DNA of 64,000 nucleotides from the NCBI GenBank assembly GCA_948678575.1, contig CAPPGO010000009.1:1-64000 (forward strand). The letters are read 5' to 3'. A program made the position numbers and the translations under genes. Under the pieces are notes generated by a model, which was not told the DNA's origin, searched no databases, and saw nothing but the letters and a program-made list of their open reading frames with translations. The number at the start of each line of letters is the position of its first letter. The first letter of the stretch is position 1. Positions 56,935-64,000 of the stretch are shown here, piece after piece. Source of the DNA: an uncultured Clostridia bacterium. Its GTDB lineage: Bacteria > Bacillota > Clostridia > TANB77 > CAG-508.

Positions 56935-58215
56935 TTACTCTTCTGTTTTTCTTCTTCTAACGATTTTTTTCCTAGGTGCTTCAGCTGAAGGCTGTGCTTG
57001 TGTTTGAGATTGTTCTGCTTTCTGTACTCCTTTTGTTTTTAAAGCTTCATGATTTTTTATTTCATCTTGTGCTAATTCATAAACTCTTGGATTTAATTGT
57101 TCTTCATACGCTCCTAATAAATCTAATGCTCTTTCTTGTATTTTTTCATTTTTTACTGCTAAATCTTGCATTTTTTGTAAATCTTCTATTTGTTTTCTCT
57201 TATCAGCCTTTAAAATACTATCTGTTGCTATATCAATTGCAGCAATATTAATCTCTTGATCAAGTTTTTCTTGTTTCTTTTGAATTACATCTTTTCCAGA
57301 ACTATACAATGAATCATATTGTGAATCTAACGCTTTTGTAAATGTTAATAACTCTGATTCATCTCTGTTATACGCAATGTATAACAGTTCTGCTAATTCT
57401 TCTGAATCTAAAATTTTACTTGTTATTCCAGAAGTTCCTAATGCACTTGCAATGTTTTGGCATCTTGTATATAATTCTGAAAAACACATATTGTCAATTT
57501 CTTCTTTTGAATATTTATCAAGTCCTCCACCCATTTCAGCAGTATAATAAGATACAATTACATAAGTTCTTTGTTGTAAAACATTCTTATTTGAACTTAA
57601 TTTTTCAACATAATCAGTAATATCTATTCCATATTCCAATACATTAATTTTTCTTCTTTTTTCAAACTCTAATTTTTCTCTTAAAGCTCTATTATTTTTT
57701 GCTTGTGCTTGTGCAATTTTTATATCAACTTTTTCAATATCATTTGCTAAATTATCAACTCTTTGTTTATAATCTTCGATAATATCTCTTAAATTTAAAG
57801 TTCTACTTTGAATATATAATTGAATTGGAAATCTAAGTGTGTTTAAGAATTGTACGAAACCTTCCTCAACACCTATTTTTTCTTGTTCAGACATAAGATC
57901 ATAATTTACACCATTACATTGGATAACCATTACATATTGAGAACCTTTTTTTCTTACAATCATATTATCAACAACTTCATCAAATTCCATAAATTCATAT
58001 ATAGATTCTCTTGTAAGCTCACCATGGAATTTTCCATAATCTTGATCTTTCTTTTTAGCTTTATCTTCCTCTGTTTCAGATTCAATAAGCTCTGGTTCTT
58101 TTTCTTCTTTTATTGTTTTTGGTTTTAATAAATATATATATAAGAAAACCAATAATATCATAATGCCTATAATGACATATATTGATACTTGAAGTAGTGG
58201 AATAATTGACTCCAT
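56935..58215 (-). CDS. Membrane-anchored VirB4-companion protein
   Basis: 426 residues: one helix at the N terminus (about 8-30), an acidic linker, a globular part (about 62-300: FVQFLNTLRFPIQLYIQSRTL, ALGTSGITSKILDSEELAELLY) that resembles the N-terminal domain of VirB4/TraC-type proteins, then coiled coils and a basic tail with a KKIVRRRK motif. It may act as a separate N-terminal module or tether for the ATPase encoded next; that assignment is inference from fold-like similarity and order. Confidence 0.65.
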   Translation of the reverse strand: MESIIPLLQVSIYVIIGIMILLVFLYIYLLKPKTIKEEKEPELIESETEEDKAKKKDQDYGKFHGELTRESIYEFMEFDEVVDNMIVRKKGSQYVMVIQCNGVNYDLMSEQEKIGVEEGFVQFLNTLRFPIQLYIQSRTLNLRDIIEDYKQRVDNLANDIEKVDIKIAQAQAKNNRALREKLEFEKRRKINVLEYGIDITDYVEKLSSNKNVLQQRTYVIVSYYTAEMGGGLDKYSKEEIDNMCFSELYTRCQNIASALGTSGITSKILDSEELAELLYIAYNRDESELLTFTKALDSQYDSLYSSGKDVIQKKQEKLDQEINIAAIDIATDSILKADKRKQIEDLQKMQDLAVKNEKIQERALDLLGAYEEQLNPRVYELAQDEIKNHEALKTKGVQKAEQSQTQAQPSAEAPRKKIVRRRKTEE

Positions 58216-58551
58216 TTACTTTTCCTCCTTTGTATAAGTGTAAATTTTTCTACTCTTTTTAAATTTTATATATCTCATAATAATTTCCCCAAGTGGTTCT
58301 CCACCAATTTTTTTAGTAATTGGAATAGCAACAATCGTTGGTATTTTTAAAGCTCCAACTGCCCAACCGATTACTGCAAAAACTGCCATTGTAATAATTC
58401 CAACCATCTTCATTGACATTGCAGAAAATATCAAGAAGAATACTGAACCTACTACTGCACCAATTGCTGTTGTTATCAAAGATTTTACTGTAAATATATA
58501 TAAAATTCTTGTCTCTCCCTTATAATTTCTAGGTATATAATATGTTCCCAT
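58216..58551 (-). CDS. PrgI/VirB3-like protein
   Basis: 111 residues, PrgI-family size and layout: a short N-terminal strand region (YIPRNYKGETRIL), two adjacent helices (about 22-42 and 48-68), and a basic C terminus (IKFKKSRKIYTYTK). PrgI proteins replace VirB3 upstream of VirB4 in Gram-positive systems; here the gene is one place upstream of the VirB4 companion. GGAGG precedes the ATG. Confidence 0.82.
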   Translation of the reverse strand: MGTYYIPRNYKGETRILYIFTVKSLITTAIGAVVGSVFFLIFSAMSMKMVGIITMAVFAVIGWAVGALKIPTIVAIPITKKIGGEPLGEIIMRYIKFKKSRKIYTYTKEEK

Positions 58552-58570
58552 AATTTCCTCCTTTGTAATT

Positions 58571-58951
58571 TTATGCTGTCATTGTATCTAAGGCTGTTGT
58601 AACTATCTTCCAAATGTAATATCCACCAAATATAACCACTGCTGAAACAACTAATCCAATTAATTGTTGTTTTAATTTGGCTTGTCTTTCTGGTGGTGAA
58701 ATCATATACAAAATACCCATATATGCTGTTGCGATAATAACAATACCAGCCCCTATAAGTCTTAATGATTTTCCAATTGCAGAAAATTCCTCACCAATTT
58801 CTGATACACTTATATTATCTGCTGCTGCTTTTTCGCTTCCCTTTTGTATAAATTTATCGGCTTTATCAAAATCTACTGCCAAAGAAAAATTAGCAAATGA
58901 AATCATTAAAATTAATGCTATTATTAAAGATTTTATTATATGTTTTTTCAT
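58571..58951 (-). CDS. VirB2/TrbC-like pilin 1 (first gene of the main T4SS operon)
   Basis: 126 residues with a signal peptide (1-25, FANFSLAV) and two helices (about 60-82 and 95-118) separated by a short polar loop YMISPPERQAKLKQQ. The layout matches VirB2/TrbC pilin precursors. It differs most from the five tandem paralogues upstream and is the only one transcribed with PrgI and VirB4, so it may be the main channel pilin. Own promoter at 58992-59020. Confidence 0.75.
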   Translation of the reverse strand: MKKHIIKSLIIALILMISFANFSLAVDFDKADKFIQKGSEKAAADNISVSEIGEEFSAIGKSLRLIGAGIVIIATAYMGILYMISPPERQAKLKQQLIGLVVSAVVIFGGYYIWKIVTTALDTMTA

Positions 58952-58991
58952 AGTTCACACCTCTTTTTCACCTATTTAGTCCATTATATAT

Positions 58992-59020
58992 ATTATACTG
59001 AAAAATTGTTTATATTTCAA
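58992..59020 (-). promoter_or_regulatory. Promoter of the main T4SS operon
   Basis: On the minus strand TTGAAA (59020-59015), 17-bp spacer, TATAAT (58997-58992), about 40 bases before the first gene. Confidence 0.82.
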
Positions 59021-59078
59021 CATTTTTCGCAAAAAAACCCTAATGTAATTAAAATGTAATATATTAAATTTTATATAC

Positions 59079-59115
59079 AAAAAGGTGTTTCAAATTCATA
59101 TTTGAAACACCCCTT
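59079..59115 (-). terminator. Terminator of the four-pilin unit
   Basis: GGTGTTTCAAA pairs perfectly with TTTGAAACACC around a 6-nt loop, followed by TTTTT on the minus strand. It lies between pilin 2 and the promoter of the main operon. Confidence 0.88.
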
Positions 59116-59137
59116 ATTTTATTATTTTTATGCTTTA

Positions 59138-59542
59138 TTAATTTGCTGCTGTTTTTAATGTTGTATCTGCCATATTTGCAATAATATTTACTAAATTTAC
59201 TGCTGCAAATAATATTATAGCACCTATTACCAATGGAGCTATTTGCTTTTTAACATCTGCTTTATCATTTGGCGCTGCCATCATATACTTAATTCCAAGT
59301 ACTGCAACCATTATCATTGATATACCTGTACCTGCAATTTGAACTAATCCAAGTACTGCATTTAGAATTTTTGATACCTTTGCATTTCCACCCGATGTAT
59401 CTAATTCTGCATCTTCCATTTTTTTCATTGCATCAATAGCAGAACTAGAAGTACTTGCAAAAGCTTCAATTGTCATTACAGAAATGAACAAAACCAAAAG
59501 CAATATAATTAACACTTTTAAACTTTTTCTTTTCATAGGCAT
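59138..59542 (-). CDS. VirB2/TrbC-like pilin 2
   Basis: 134 residues: signal peptide (1-30, ending EAFAS), a small mature head, then two helices (about 64-85 and 100-125) flanking the polar loop KYMMAAPNDKADVKKQ. Last gene of a four-pilin unit (60716 to 59138), followed directly by its terminator. Confidence 0.78.
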   Translation of the reverse strand: MPMKRKSLKVLIILLLVLFISVMTIEAFASTSSSAIDAMKKMEDAELDTSGGNAKVSKILNAVLGLVQIAGTGISMIMVAVLGIKYMMAAPNDKADVKKQIAPLVIGAIILFAAVNLVNIIANMADTTLKTAAN

Positions 59543-59567
59543 TCTCCTTTACACTAACAATTCAATA

Positions 59568-59933
59568 TTAATTACCTATTGTAAGCGCAAATTCTTTAAC
59601 AATTGTCAATAACCCAACGCCACAAATTAATATAAATGCACCTATTACAAAATTCATAGAATATTGTTTTATATTTGCTCTTTCACTTGGTGATGCTAGC
59701 ATAAATTTTATACCAACATATGTAAGCATTATAAGAGCAATACCCATACCAATTATTCTAACTACATCAAGTATAGTTCCTATAATTTCTTGTGTTGCTG
59801 TTGCGGCGCCTTGCATATCATCAACATTACCATTAAAAGTACCTTTTAAATCAACAGCTAATGTTATTAAATTAGAAAATACAATTGTTAATAATATTAA
59901 TATTACAACAATTCTTAATAAATTTCTTTTCAT
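59568..59933 (-). CDS. VirB2/TrbC-like pilin 3
   Basis: 121 residues with signal peptide (about 1-27) and two helices around the loop KFMLASPSERANIKQY. Follows pilin 4 by 15 bases. Same architecture as its neighbours but a divergent N-terminal mature segment. Confidence 0.78.
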   Translation of the reverse strand: MKRNLLRIVVILILLTIVFSNLITLAVDLKGTFNGNVDDMQGAATATQEIIGTILDVVRIIGMGIALIMLTYVGIKFMLASPSERANIKQYSMNFVIGAFILICGVGLLTIVKEFALTIGN

Positions 59934-59948
59934 AATAAACCTCTATAA

Positions 59949-60317
59949 TTATGCTGAAATATTTGATGCAAAATTTTGTATAATTCCTATTAATTGTGCT
60001 CCACCGAACAATACAATTGCACCTACTACATAAATAACAGCATGTTTTTTAATTTCAGCTCTATCACCAGGAGCTGAACTCATATATTTAATTGCTACTG
60101 CTACAAGCATAATAAGCGCAATACCAGTACCAACAATTCTAATAACTGAAACAATTGCACCTACTATATTTCTTGTTGCAGAATCTAATGAATCATTATT
60201 ATTTGAATCAAATTGTGTTGTACTTTTCCAATCAGTAGCACATACTGAATTGGAAACCATTGTAACTCCCAATAACACTACTAATAAAATAATAGCTAAT
60301 TTCTTTAAATTTTTCAT
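59949..60317 (-). CDS. VirB2/TrbC-like pilin 4
   Basis: 122 residues: signal peptide (1-28, ending VCA), two helices around KYMSSAPGDRAEIKKH. The second helix AVIYVVGAIVLFGGAQL is nearly the same as in pilins 5 and 6, showing recent shared ancestry. Confidence 0.8.
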   Translation of the reverse strand: MKNLKKLAIILLVVLLGVTMVSNSVCATDWKSTTQFDSNNNDSLDSATRNIVGAIVSVIRIVGTGIALIMLVAVAIKYMSSAPGDRAEIKKHAVIYVVGAIVLFGGAQLIGIIQNFASNISA

Positions 60318-60335
60318 TTCTTTCTCCCCCTTGTT

Positions 60336-60716
60336 TTATGATGGCATAATTGTCTCAAATATAGGAATTAACATTCCTAATAAATTTGCGGCTCCAAATA
60401 CAATTATAGCACCTACAACATATTGCATTGCTCCTTTTTTAAAATCAGCTCTATCTCCTGGAGCAGCAATCATATATTTTATACCCATATATGCTAATAT
60501 AATTATAGCAATACCTGTACCTGCAATTCTTACAACAGACAATACAGCACCTATACCAGTTTTTACTGGATCTGTTATTGTTGAATCAGCATTTTTTTCA
60601 AATCCTGAAAAATCAAAATTATCTGCTGCTATACAAACGCAATTGCTTATTATAATAAACATAAACATTATGAATATTATTAGCGCAATTCTTACTAATC
60701 CCTTGTTCTTCATAGC
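60336..60716 (-). CDS. VirB2/TrbC-like pilin 5 (first of the four-pilin unit)
   Basis: 126 residues from the ATG at 60716, which has AAGGAGG upstream; an in-frame extension to 60764 lies across the promoter. Signal peptide with a Cys-containing end (NCVCIAA), two helices around KYMIAAPGDRADFKKG. Own TTGAAA-17-TATAAT promoter at 60747-60775. Confidence 0.8.
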   Translation of the reverse strand, partial: AMKNKGLVRIALIIFIMFMFIIISNCVCIAADNFDFSGFEKNADSTITDPVKTGIGAVLSVVRIAGTGIAIIILAYMGIKYMIAAPGDRADFKKGAMQYVVGAIIVFGAANLLGMLIPIFETIMPS

Positions 60717-60746
60717 TTTTCCTCCTTTGCGCACCTTCCTATATAT

Positions 60747-60775
60747 ATTATAACCTAAGCACATTTTTTTTTCAA
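60747..60775 (-). promoter_or_regulatory. Promoter of the four-pilin unit
   Basis: TTGAAA (60775-60770), 17-bp spacer, TATAAT (60752-60747) on the minus strand. Confidence 0.82.
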
Positions 60776-60806
60776 CATTTTTTGTTTATTTTTTCAATAG
60801 TTTTAC

Positions 60807-60836
60807 AAAAAATGCACACCGAAGTGTGCATTTTTT
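60807..60836 (-). terminator. Terminator of the lead pilin gene
   Basis: On the minus strand ATGCACAC-TTCG-GTGTGCAT with a UUCG tetraloop, then TTTTTT. Confidence 0.93.
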
Positions 60837-60873
60837 ATACTTATTAAAATCTCTCTTGTTTATCAAAAACTTA

Positions 60874-61248
60874 CTAGCTGTTTCTAACATTCTCAGAAAA
60901 GTTCTTGATGATTTGTAAGATACCTGTTGCTGCGAATAATACGATAGCACCTACTACATATACAACAGCATGTTTTTTAATGTCTGCTTTATCACCAGGA
61001 GCTGCAGAAATGTATTTGATAGCTAAAACAATTAACATGATGATAGCAACACCGCTACCAATGATTTGAATAATGTTAATTAAAGCACCTATAATTCTTG
61101 TAACACTAGTACTTGCATTTGAAGTATCTTTAATTGAATCAAATGCATTCAAATCTAATCCATCTGATGCAAAAACACTACCAGCCAAAGATGCTACTAC
61201 TGCTACCGCTAACAAAACTGCTACTATTTTCATAACTTTTTTTGTCAT
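60874..61248 (-). CDS. VirB2/TrbC-like pilin 6, separately transcribed lead pilin
   Basis: 124 residues: signal peptide (1-27, ending VFA), mature head, two helices (about 48-70 and 85-108) around KYISAAPGDKADIKKH. It has its own promoter and a tight UUCG terminator, so it is a monocistronic unit. Codon choice differs from its neighbours: more ATC, TTC-type and GGT codons and fewer ATA, as in a highly expressed gene. Probably the major pilin subunit. Confidence 0.82.
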   Translation of the reverse strand: MTKKVMKIVAVLLAVAVVASLAGSVFASDGLDLNAFDSIKDTSNASTSVTRIIGALINIIQIIGSGVAIIMLIVLAIKYISAAPGDKADIKKHAVVYVVGAIVLFAATGILQIIKNFSENVRNS

Positions 61249-61284
61249 AACAAAATCCTCCTTTTTCTATCTACACTTATACTT

Positions 61285-61313
61285 ATTATACTACTTTTTT
61301 TAATTTTTTTCAA
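61285..61313 (-). promoter_or_regulatory. Promoter of the lead pilin gene
   Basis: TTGAAA (61313-61308), 17-bp spacer, TATAAT (61290-61285) on the minus strand; AGGAGG follows just before the ATG. Confidence 0.82.
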
Positions 61314-61518
61314 TACTTGTATATAAGCATACTTCATTCGATATTTTAATATTAGCATATCTTCTTTTTTTTGTAAATACTTTTTTCAAATTTATTTATT
61401 TATTTTTAATATGTAAATATAAGTATTTATTATTTTTGGTTAAATAGCCTAAAATAATAGTTCAAGATTATTAAATCAAAATAAAAAAGCCCATTTTTAC
61501 TAAAAAAACGGCTTTCTT

Positions 61519-61594
61519 TGGTTGCGGGGGTAAGACTCGAACTTACGACCTTTGGGTTATGAGCCCAACGAGCTGCCAACTGCTCCACCCCGCG
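61519..61594 (-). tRNA. Initiator tRNA-fMet (CAT)
   Basis: 76 nt including CCA. Anticodon loop CTCATAA; the anticodon stem carries the three G-C pairs (GGG/CCC) of initiator tRNAs, and the acceptor begins CGCGGGG opposite CCCCGCA, leaving the unpaired C1-A72 diagnostic of fMet. Confidence 0.93.
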
Positions 61595-61656
61595 ATATTT
61601 ACAACAGTGATATTATACTACGCTATGTTGTAAATGTCAAGCTTTTTGGGTAAATT

Positions 61657-62229
61657 TCATTTTATTACTACATATTCTTTAATACTTTCATATTTTTTAT
61701 CTCCTATTCCTGATACATTTTTAAGTTCTTCAATGGTCGAAAATTTACCATTTTCCTTCCTATAATTTACTATTCTATTTGCAAGAGATTCCCCTATTCC
61801 ATTAATTTTCTGCAATTCTTCTACATTTGCTTTGTTTATATTTATTTTACTTGACGATTTTTTATTATCACTACTTAAATTATATTCACTTTCTTCATCA
61901 AATATACTAGGAATGTAAATTTTTTCTCCATCTGATAATTCATAAGCTAAATTTATATTAGTTAAATCAGCATTTTCTTTTATATTTCCTGCAATCTTTA
62001 TAACATCATCAATTCTAGAACCAGCTTCTATTTCATATATGCCTTCATTTAAAACTTCGCCCGCAATATGTACTTTTATTGTATCTATTTCTGTTTTTGT
62101 TTCTTCTACAATACTATTTTCTTCAATATATATATCATCATATTCATTATCTTTATTATACATTTGAACAAAATAAACACCTCCTAAGATTAAAATACAC
62201 GTACTAGCTATAATATAAGTTTTTTTCAC
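61657..62229 (-). CDS. comEA: Competence DNA-binding protein ComEA
   Basis: Surface DNA receptor for transformation, delivering DNA to ComEC. 190 residues: one N-terminal helix (5-21), an SLBB-like beta-grasp domain (about 50-105, IKVHIAGEV...EIEAGSRIDDVI), a short linker, and the C-terminal helix-hairpin-helix pair (about 130-190, INKANVEELQKINGIGESLA). Full length. It is separated from the secretion locus only by tRNA-fMet. No comEC follows in the window. Confidence 0.92.
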   Translation of the reverse strand: MKKTYIIASTCILILGGVYFVQMYNKDNEYDDIYIEENSIVEETKTEIDTIKVHIAGEVLNEGIYEIEAGSRIDDVIKIAGNIKENADLTNINLAYELSDGEKIYIPSIFDEESEYNLSSDNKKSSSKININKANVEELQKINGIGESLANRIVNYRKENGKFSTIEELKNVSGIGDKKYESIKEYVVIK

Positions 62230-62328
62230 AAAACTACCTCCTTAAATTTTATTAATTTTATCAAGTAAATATTGAATTTTTCTACAAAATACGATAAGAT
62301 AATCTAAATTTAACATAAAGGAGTAACT

Positions 62329-63603
62329 ATGAAACCAAAGAAGAAATTTTCAATATTACTTATTATTTTTTTAATAATGAATTTTTTCATTTGTTCAAAT
62401 ATATTTGCCATAGAACCTGATGTTCATGCGGAAGCAATTTTTTCTGCTGAGGTTTCTACTGGAAAAATTCTTTTCGAAAAAAATGCTCATGAAAAAATGT
62501 ATCCAGCTTCTACTACAAAAGTTATGACTGCATTACTTGTATTAGAAAATTGTAAATTAACAGATACTGCAACAGCAAGTTATAATGCAATTTCAATTAT
62601 TCCTAGTGGATATTCAATAGCAAATATTCAAGTTGGTGAAACTCTTTCAATAGAAGATTTATTATATGCACTTATGCTACCATCAGCTAATGAAGCAGCT
62701 AATGTCTTGGCTGAACATGTTGCTGGTTCTATTGCTAGCTTTTCTTCTATGATGAATACACGAGCAGAAGAATTGGGTTGTAAACAAACACATTTTGTAA
62801 ATCCAAATGGCATTCATAATGAAGATCATTATTCTACAGCTTACGATTTATATTTAATAGCAAGTGAAGCTATGAAAAATGAAACTTTTAGAAAAATTGT
62901 ATCTACACCAACTTATACATTGCCACCAACAGAACAATATACTGACAATGATAGGGTTTGCAAAAATACTAATCAACTTATTCATGTAAATAACAGTTCA
63001 AAACCAAGCAATTATTACTACAAATATTGTATAGGTATAAAAACAGGATTTACTACACAAGCTCAAAATTGCTTAATATCACAAGCTTCAAAAGATGGCT
63101 TAGAAATTATAAATGTTGTTTTAGGAGCTGGTGCTACCGAGGACGATTTGAGTGTTAGATATTTAGATTCTATTGCATTATTTGAAAATGCATATAATAA
63201 CTATTCTATGGATAATATAAAAGAAGAAAATGATATTATAAAAACAGTTGAAGTAAAAAATGGAACTAAAAAAACAAAAAATTTAGATTTATTAAGCAAA
63301 AACACAATAACAGCTTTTCATAATATAGAAATTGATTTGAAAAATATAGAGCCTGAAATTACTTTAAAAGATAATTTTAAAGCACCTATAAAAAAAGGAG
63401 ATATCGTAGGTACAGCAAAATACAAAGTTGATGATTTAGAATATCAAACAGAATTGATTGCTGGAAGTGATGTTGAAAAAAGTAATATTGGAATGTTTTT
63501 AATAATTTCTGGCATTGTTATTTTAGTTTTAGCAATGATTATTATGCCTAAGAAAAAAGGCAATAGAAATAAAAAATATAGATATATGGTACACAATAGA
63601 TAA
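62329..63603 (+). CDS. D-alanyl-D-alanine carboxypeptidase (DacA/DacF type)
   Basis: Penicillin-binding carboxypeptidase that trims the terminal D-Ala of stem peptides outside the membrane. 424 residues: signal peptide (1-27), SxxK as STTK (about 63-66), SxN as SAN (about 121-123), KTG in GIKTGFT (about 241-243), the beta-rich PBP5_C-like domain (about 300-380), and a C-terminal membrane anchor (about 388-408) with a basic tail. AAGGAG precedes the ATG. Confidence 0.92.
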   Translation: MKPKKKFSILLIIFLIMNFFICSNIFAIEPDVHAEAIFSAEVSTGKILFEKNAHEKMYPASTTKVMTALLVLENCKLTDTATASYNAISIIPSGYSIANIQVGETLSIEDLLYALMLPSANEAANVLAEHVAGSIASFSSMMNTRAEELGCKQTHFVNPNGIHNEDHYSTAYDLYLIASEAMKNETFRKIVSTPTYTLPPTEQYTDNDRVCKNTNQLIHVNNSSKPSNYYYKYCIGIKTGFTTQAQNCLISQASKDGLEIINVVLGAGATEDDLSVRYLDSIALFENAYNNYSMDNIKEENDIIKTVEVKNGTKKTKNLDLLSKNTITAFHNIEIDLKNIEPEITLKDNFKAPIKKGDIVGTAKYKVDDLEYQTELIAGSDVEKSNIGMFLIISGIVILVLAMIIMPKKKGNRNKKYRYMVHNR

Positions 63604-63624
63604 TACCAAAAACATACATATATT

Positions 63625-63660
63625 ATAAATGCTTGCATTAAATAATGCAAGCATTTTTTT
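63625..63660. terminator. Bidirectional terminator
   Basis: AATGCTTGCATT pairs with AATGCAAGCATT around AAAT, then TTTTTTT; shared by the converging dac and LCP genes. Confidence 0.9.
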
Positions 63661-64000
63661 ATTCATCTATATTATTTTCTGTTGAACTTTGAGTATATCC
63701 ATTTTCTAACATATTTGTTAAATCTTCAATCAATTCAGTTGTTTTAGATTTACTATGTATATATACCCATACTTTATTACACAATTCTGATTCTCCTGGT
63801 AATTGCTCCATTCGAATATTATTAAAATCTAAATCCACTGTATATGGTATATATGGTAAAATATCTTCTATACGCATATCTGTATCCAAATTATCCATTA
63901 CCGTTTCTAAAATTTTTTTAGATTTTAAAAGATTCTTAGTTTGAACAACTTGCCCCATCGTAGATTTCATAAACTCTCTTTGTGTTCTCATTCTTCCATA
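63659..64000 (-). CDS. LytR-CpsA-Psr family protein, C-terminal part (continues beyond the window)
   Basis: The last 114 codons of an LCP-type enzyme that attaches anionic polymers to peptidoglycan. The frame is open to the window edge and reads Y-G-R-M-R-T-Q-R-E-F at its left end, the conserved Arg-rich motif of the LCP active site, followed by the typical C-terminal helices. N terminus not in the window. Confidence 0.85.
   Translation of the reverse strand, partial: YGRMRTQREFMKSTMGQVVQTKNLLKSKKILETVMDNLDTDMRIEDILPYIPYTVDLDFNNIRMEQLPGESELCNKVWVYIHSKSKTTELIEDLTNMLENGYTQSSTENNIDE

Noticed and set aside
36824..61248. The secretion locus as a complete integrative conjugative element
   Set aside because: No relaxase, VirD4, integrase, replication gene or terminal direct repeat is visible in or around it, and the flanks are ordinary chromosomal genes.
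1..64000. CRISPR arrays, rRNA genes, insertion sequences with DDE transposases
   Set aside because: No regularly spaced repeats, no rRNA sequence and no transposase of that type were seen.

Overview
The window is AT-rich, densely coded chromosomal DNA, most likely from an uncultured low-GC Clostridia (Bacillota). Pointers to this are strong AGGAGG-type ribosome binding sites, TTGAAA/TATAAT promoters, a Spo0E-family phosphatase, a SpoVD/FtsI-like PBP with PASTA domains, ComEA, LCP and DacF-type wall enzymes, and Arg encoded almost entirely by AGA. No species is claimed.

Layout. 0.3-9.0 kb: a small membrane protein, murE, and a leftward housekeeping operon (100-aa protein, hslO, dgt-like, TSCPD protein, rsmA, PBP, dapF). 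9.15-18.8 kb: a LysM/M14 endopeptidase gene split at one Gly codon by an 8,331-bp element. The element carries a large serine recombinase, an SDR, a GDPD, an AbiE-type toxin/antitoxin pair and a two-gene membrane/PIN-like cassette of unknown function. Both att junctions, and the inverted-repeat attP they imply, can be read directly. 18.8-36.8 kb: accessory and housekeeping genes (secreted nuclease, GIY-YIG, PTS IIC, lipase-like hydrolase, acidic DnaB-like ATPase, antiporter, amylase, SDR, patatin, MscS, Spo0E, lgt, the YfmF/YfmH-like peptidase pair, upp, tRNA-Gly, tRNA-Cys, peptidase E, Nim-like protein). 36.8-61.3 kb: a 24-kb leftward type IV secretion-like locus in three transcription units. 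It has six VirB2/TrbC-like pilins, PrgI/VirB3, a VirB4 ATPase plus a companion, three VirB6-like proteins, two NTF2/VirB8-like proteins, two paralogous anchored proteins and a 1,718-aa wall hydrolase. No relaxase, VirD4 or integrase lies in the window. 61.5-64 kb: tRNA-fMet, comEA, a D,D-carboxypeptidase and the end of an LCP gene.

Main discovery. Four genes look frameshifted, at five places in all: the recombinase twice, MscS, the YfmF-like peptidase and the T4SS wall hydrolase. At every one the original frame enters a CGG codon, and skipping exactly one base (N NNC GGA read as ... GGA) restores the family sequence with a Gly. Reading every CCG/CGG in the window by eye, I found no other in-frame CGG in any recognised gene. 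The simplest model is that CGG is unassigned in this organism and triggers +1 frameshifting, or that CGGA is read as a four-base Gly codon. This links core genes, the secretion locus and the mobile element, whose integrase would work only in hosts that recode CGG.
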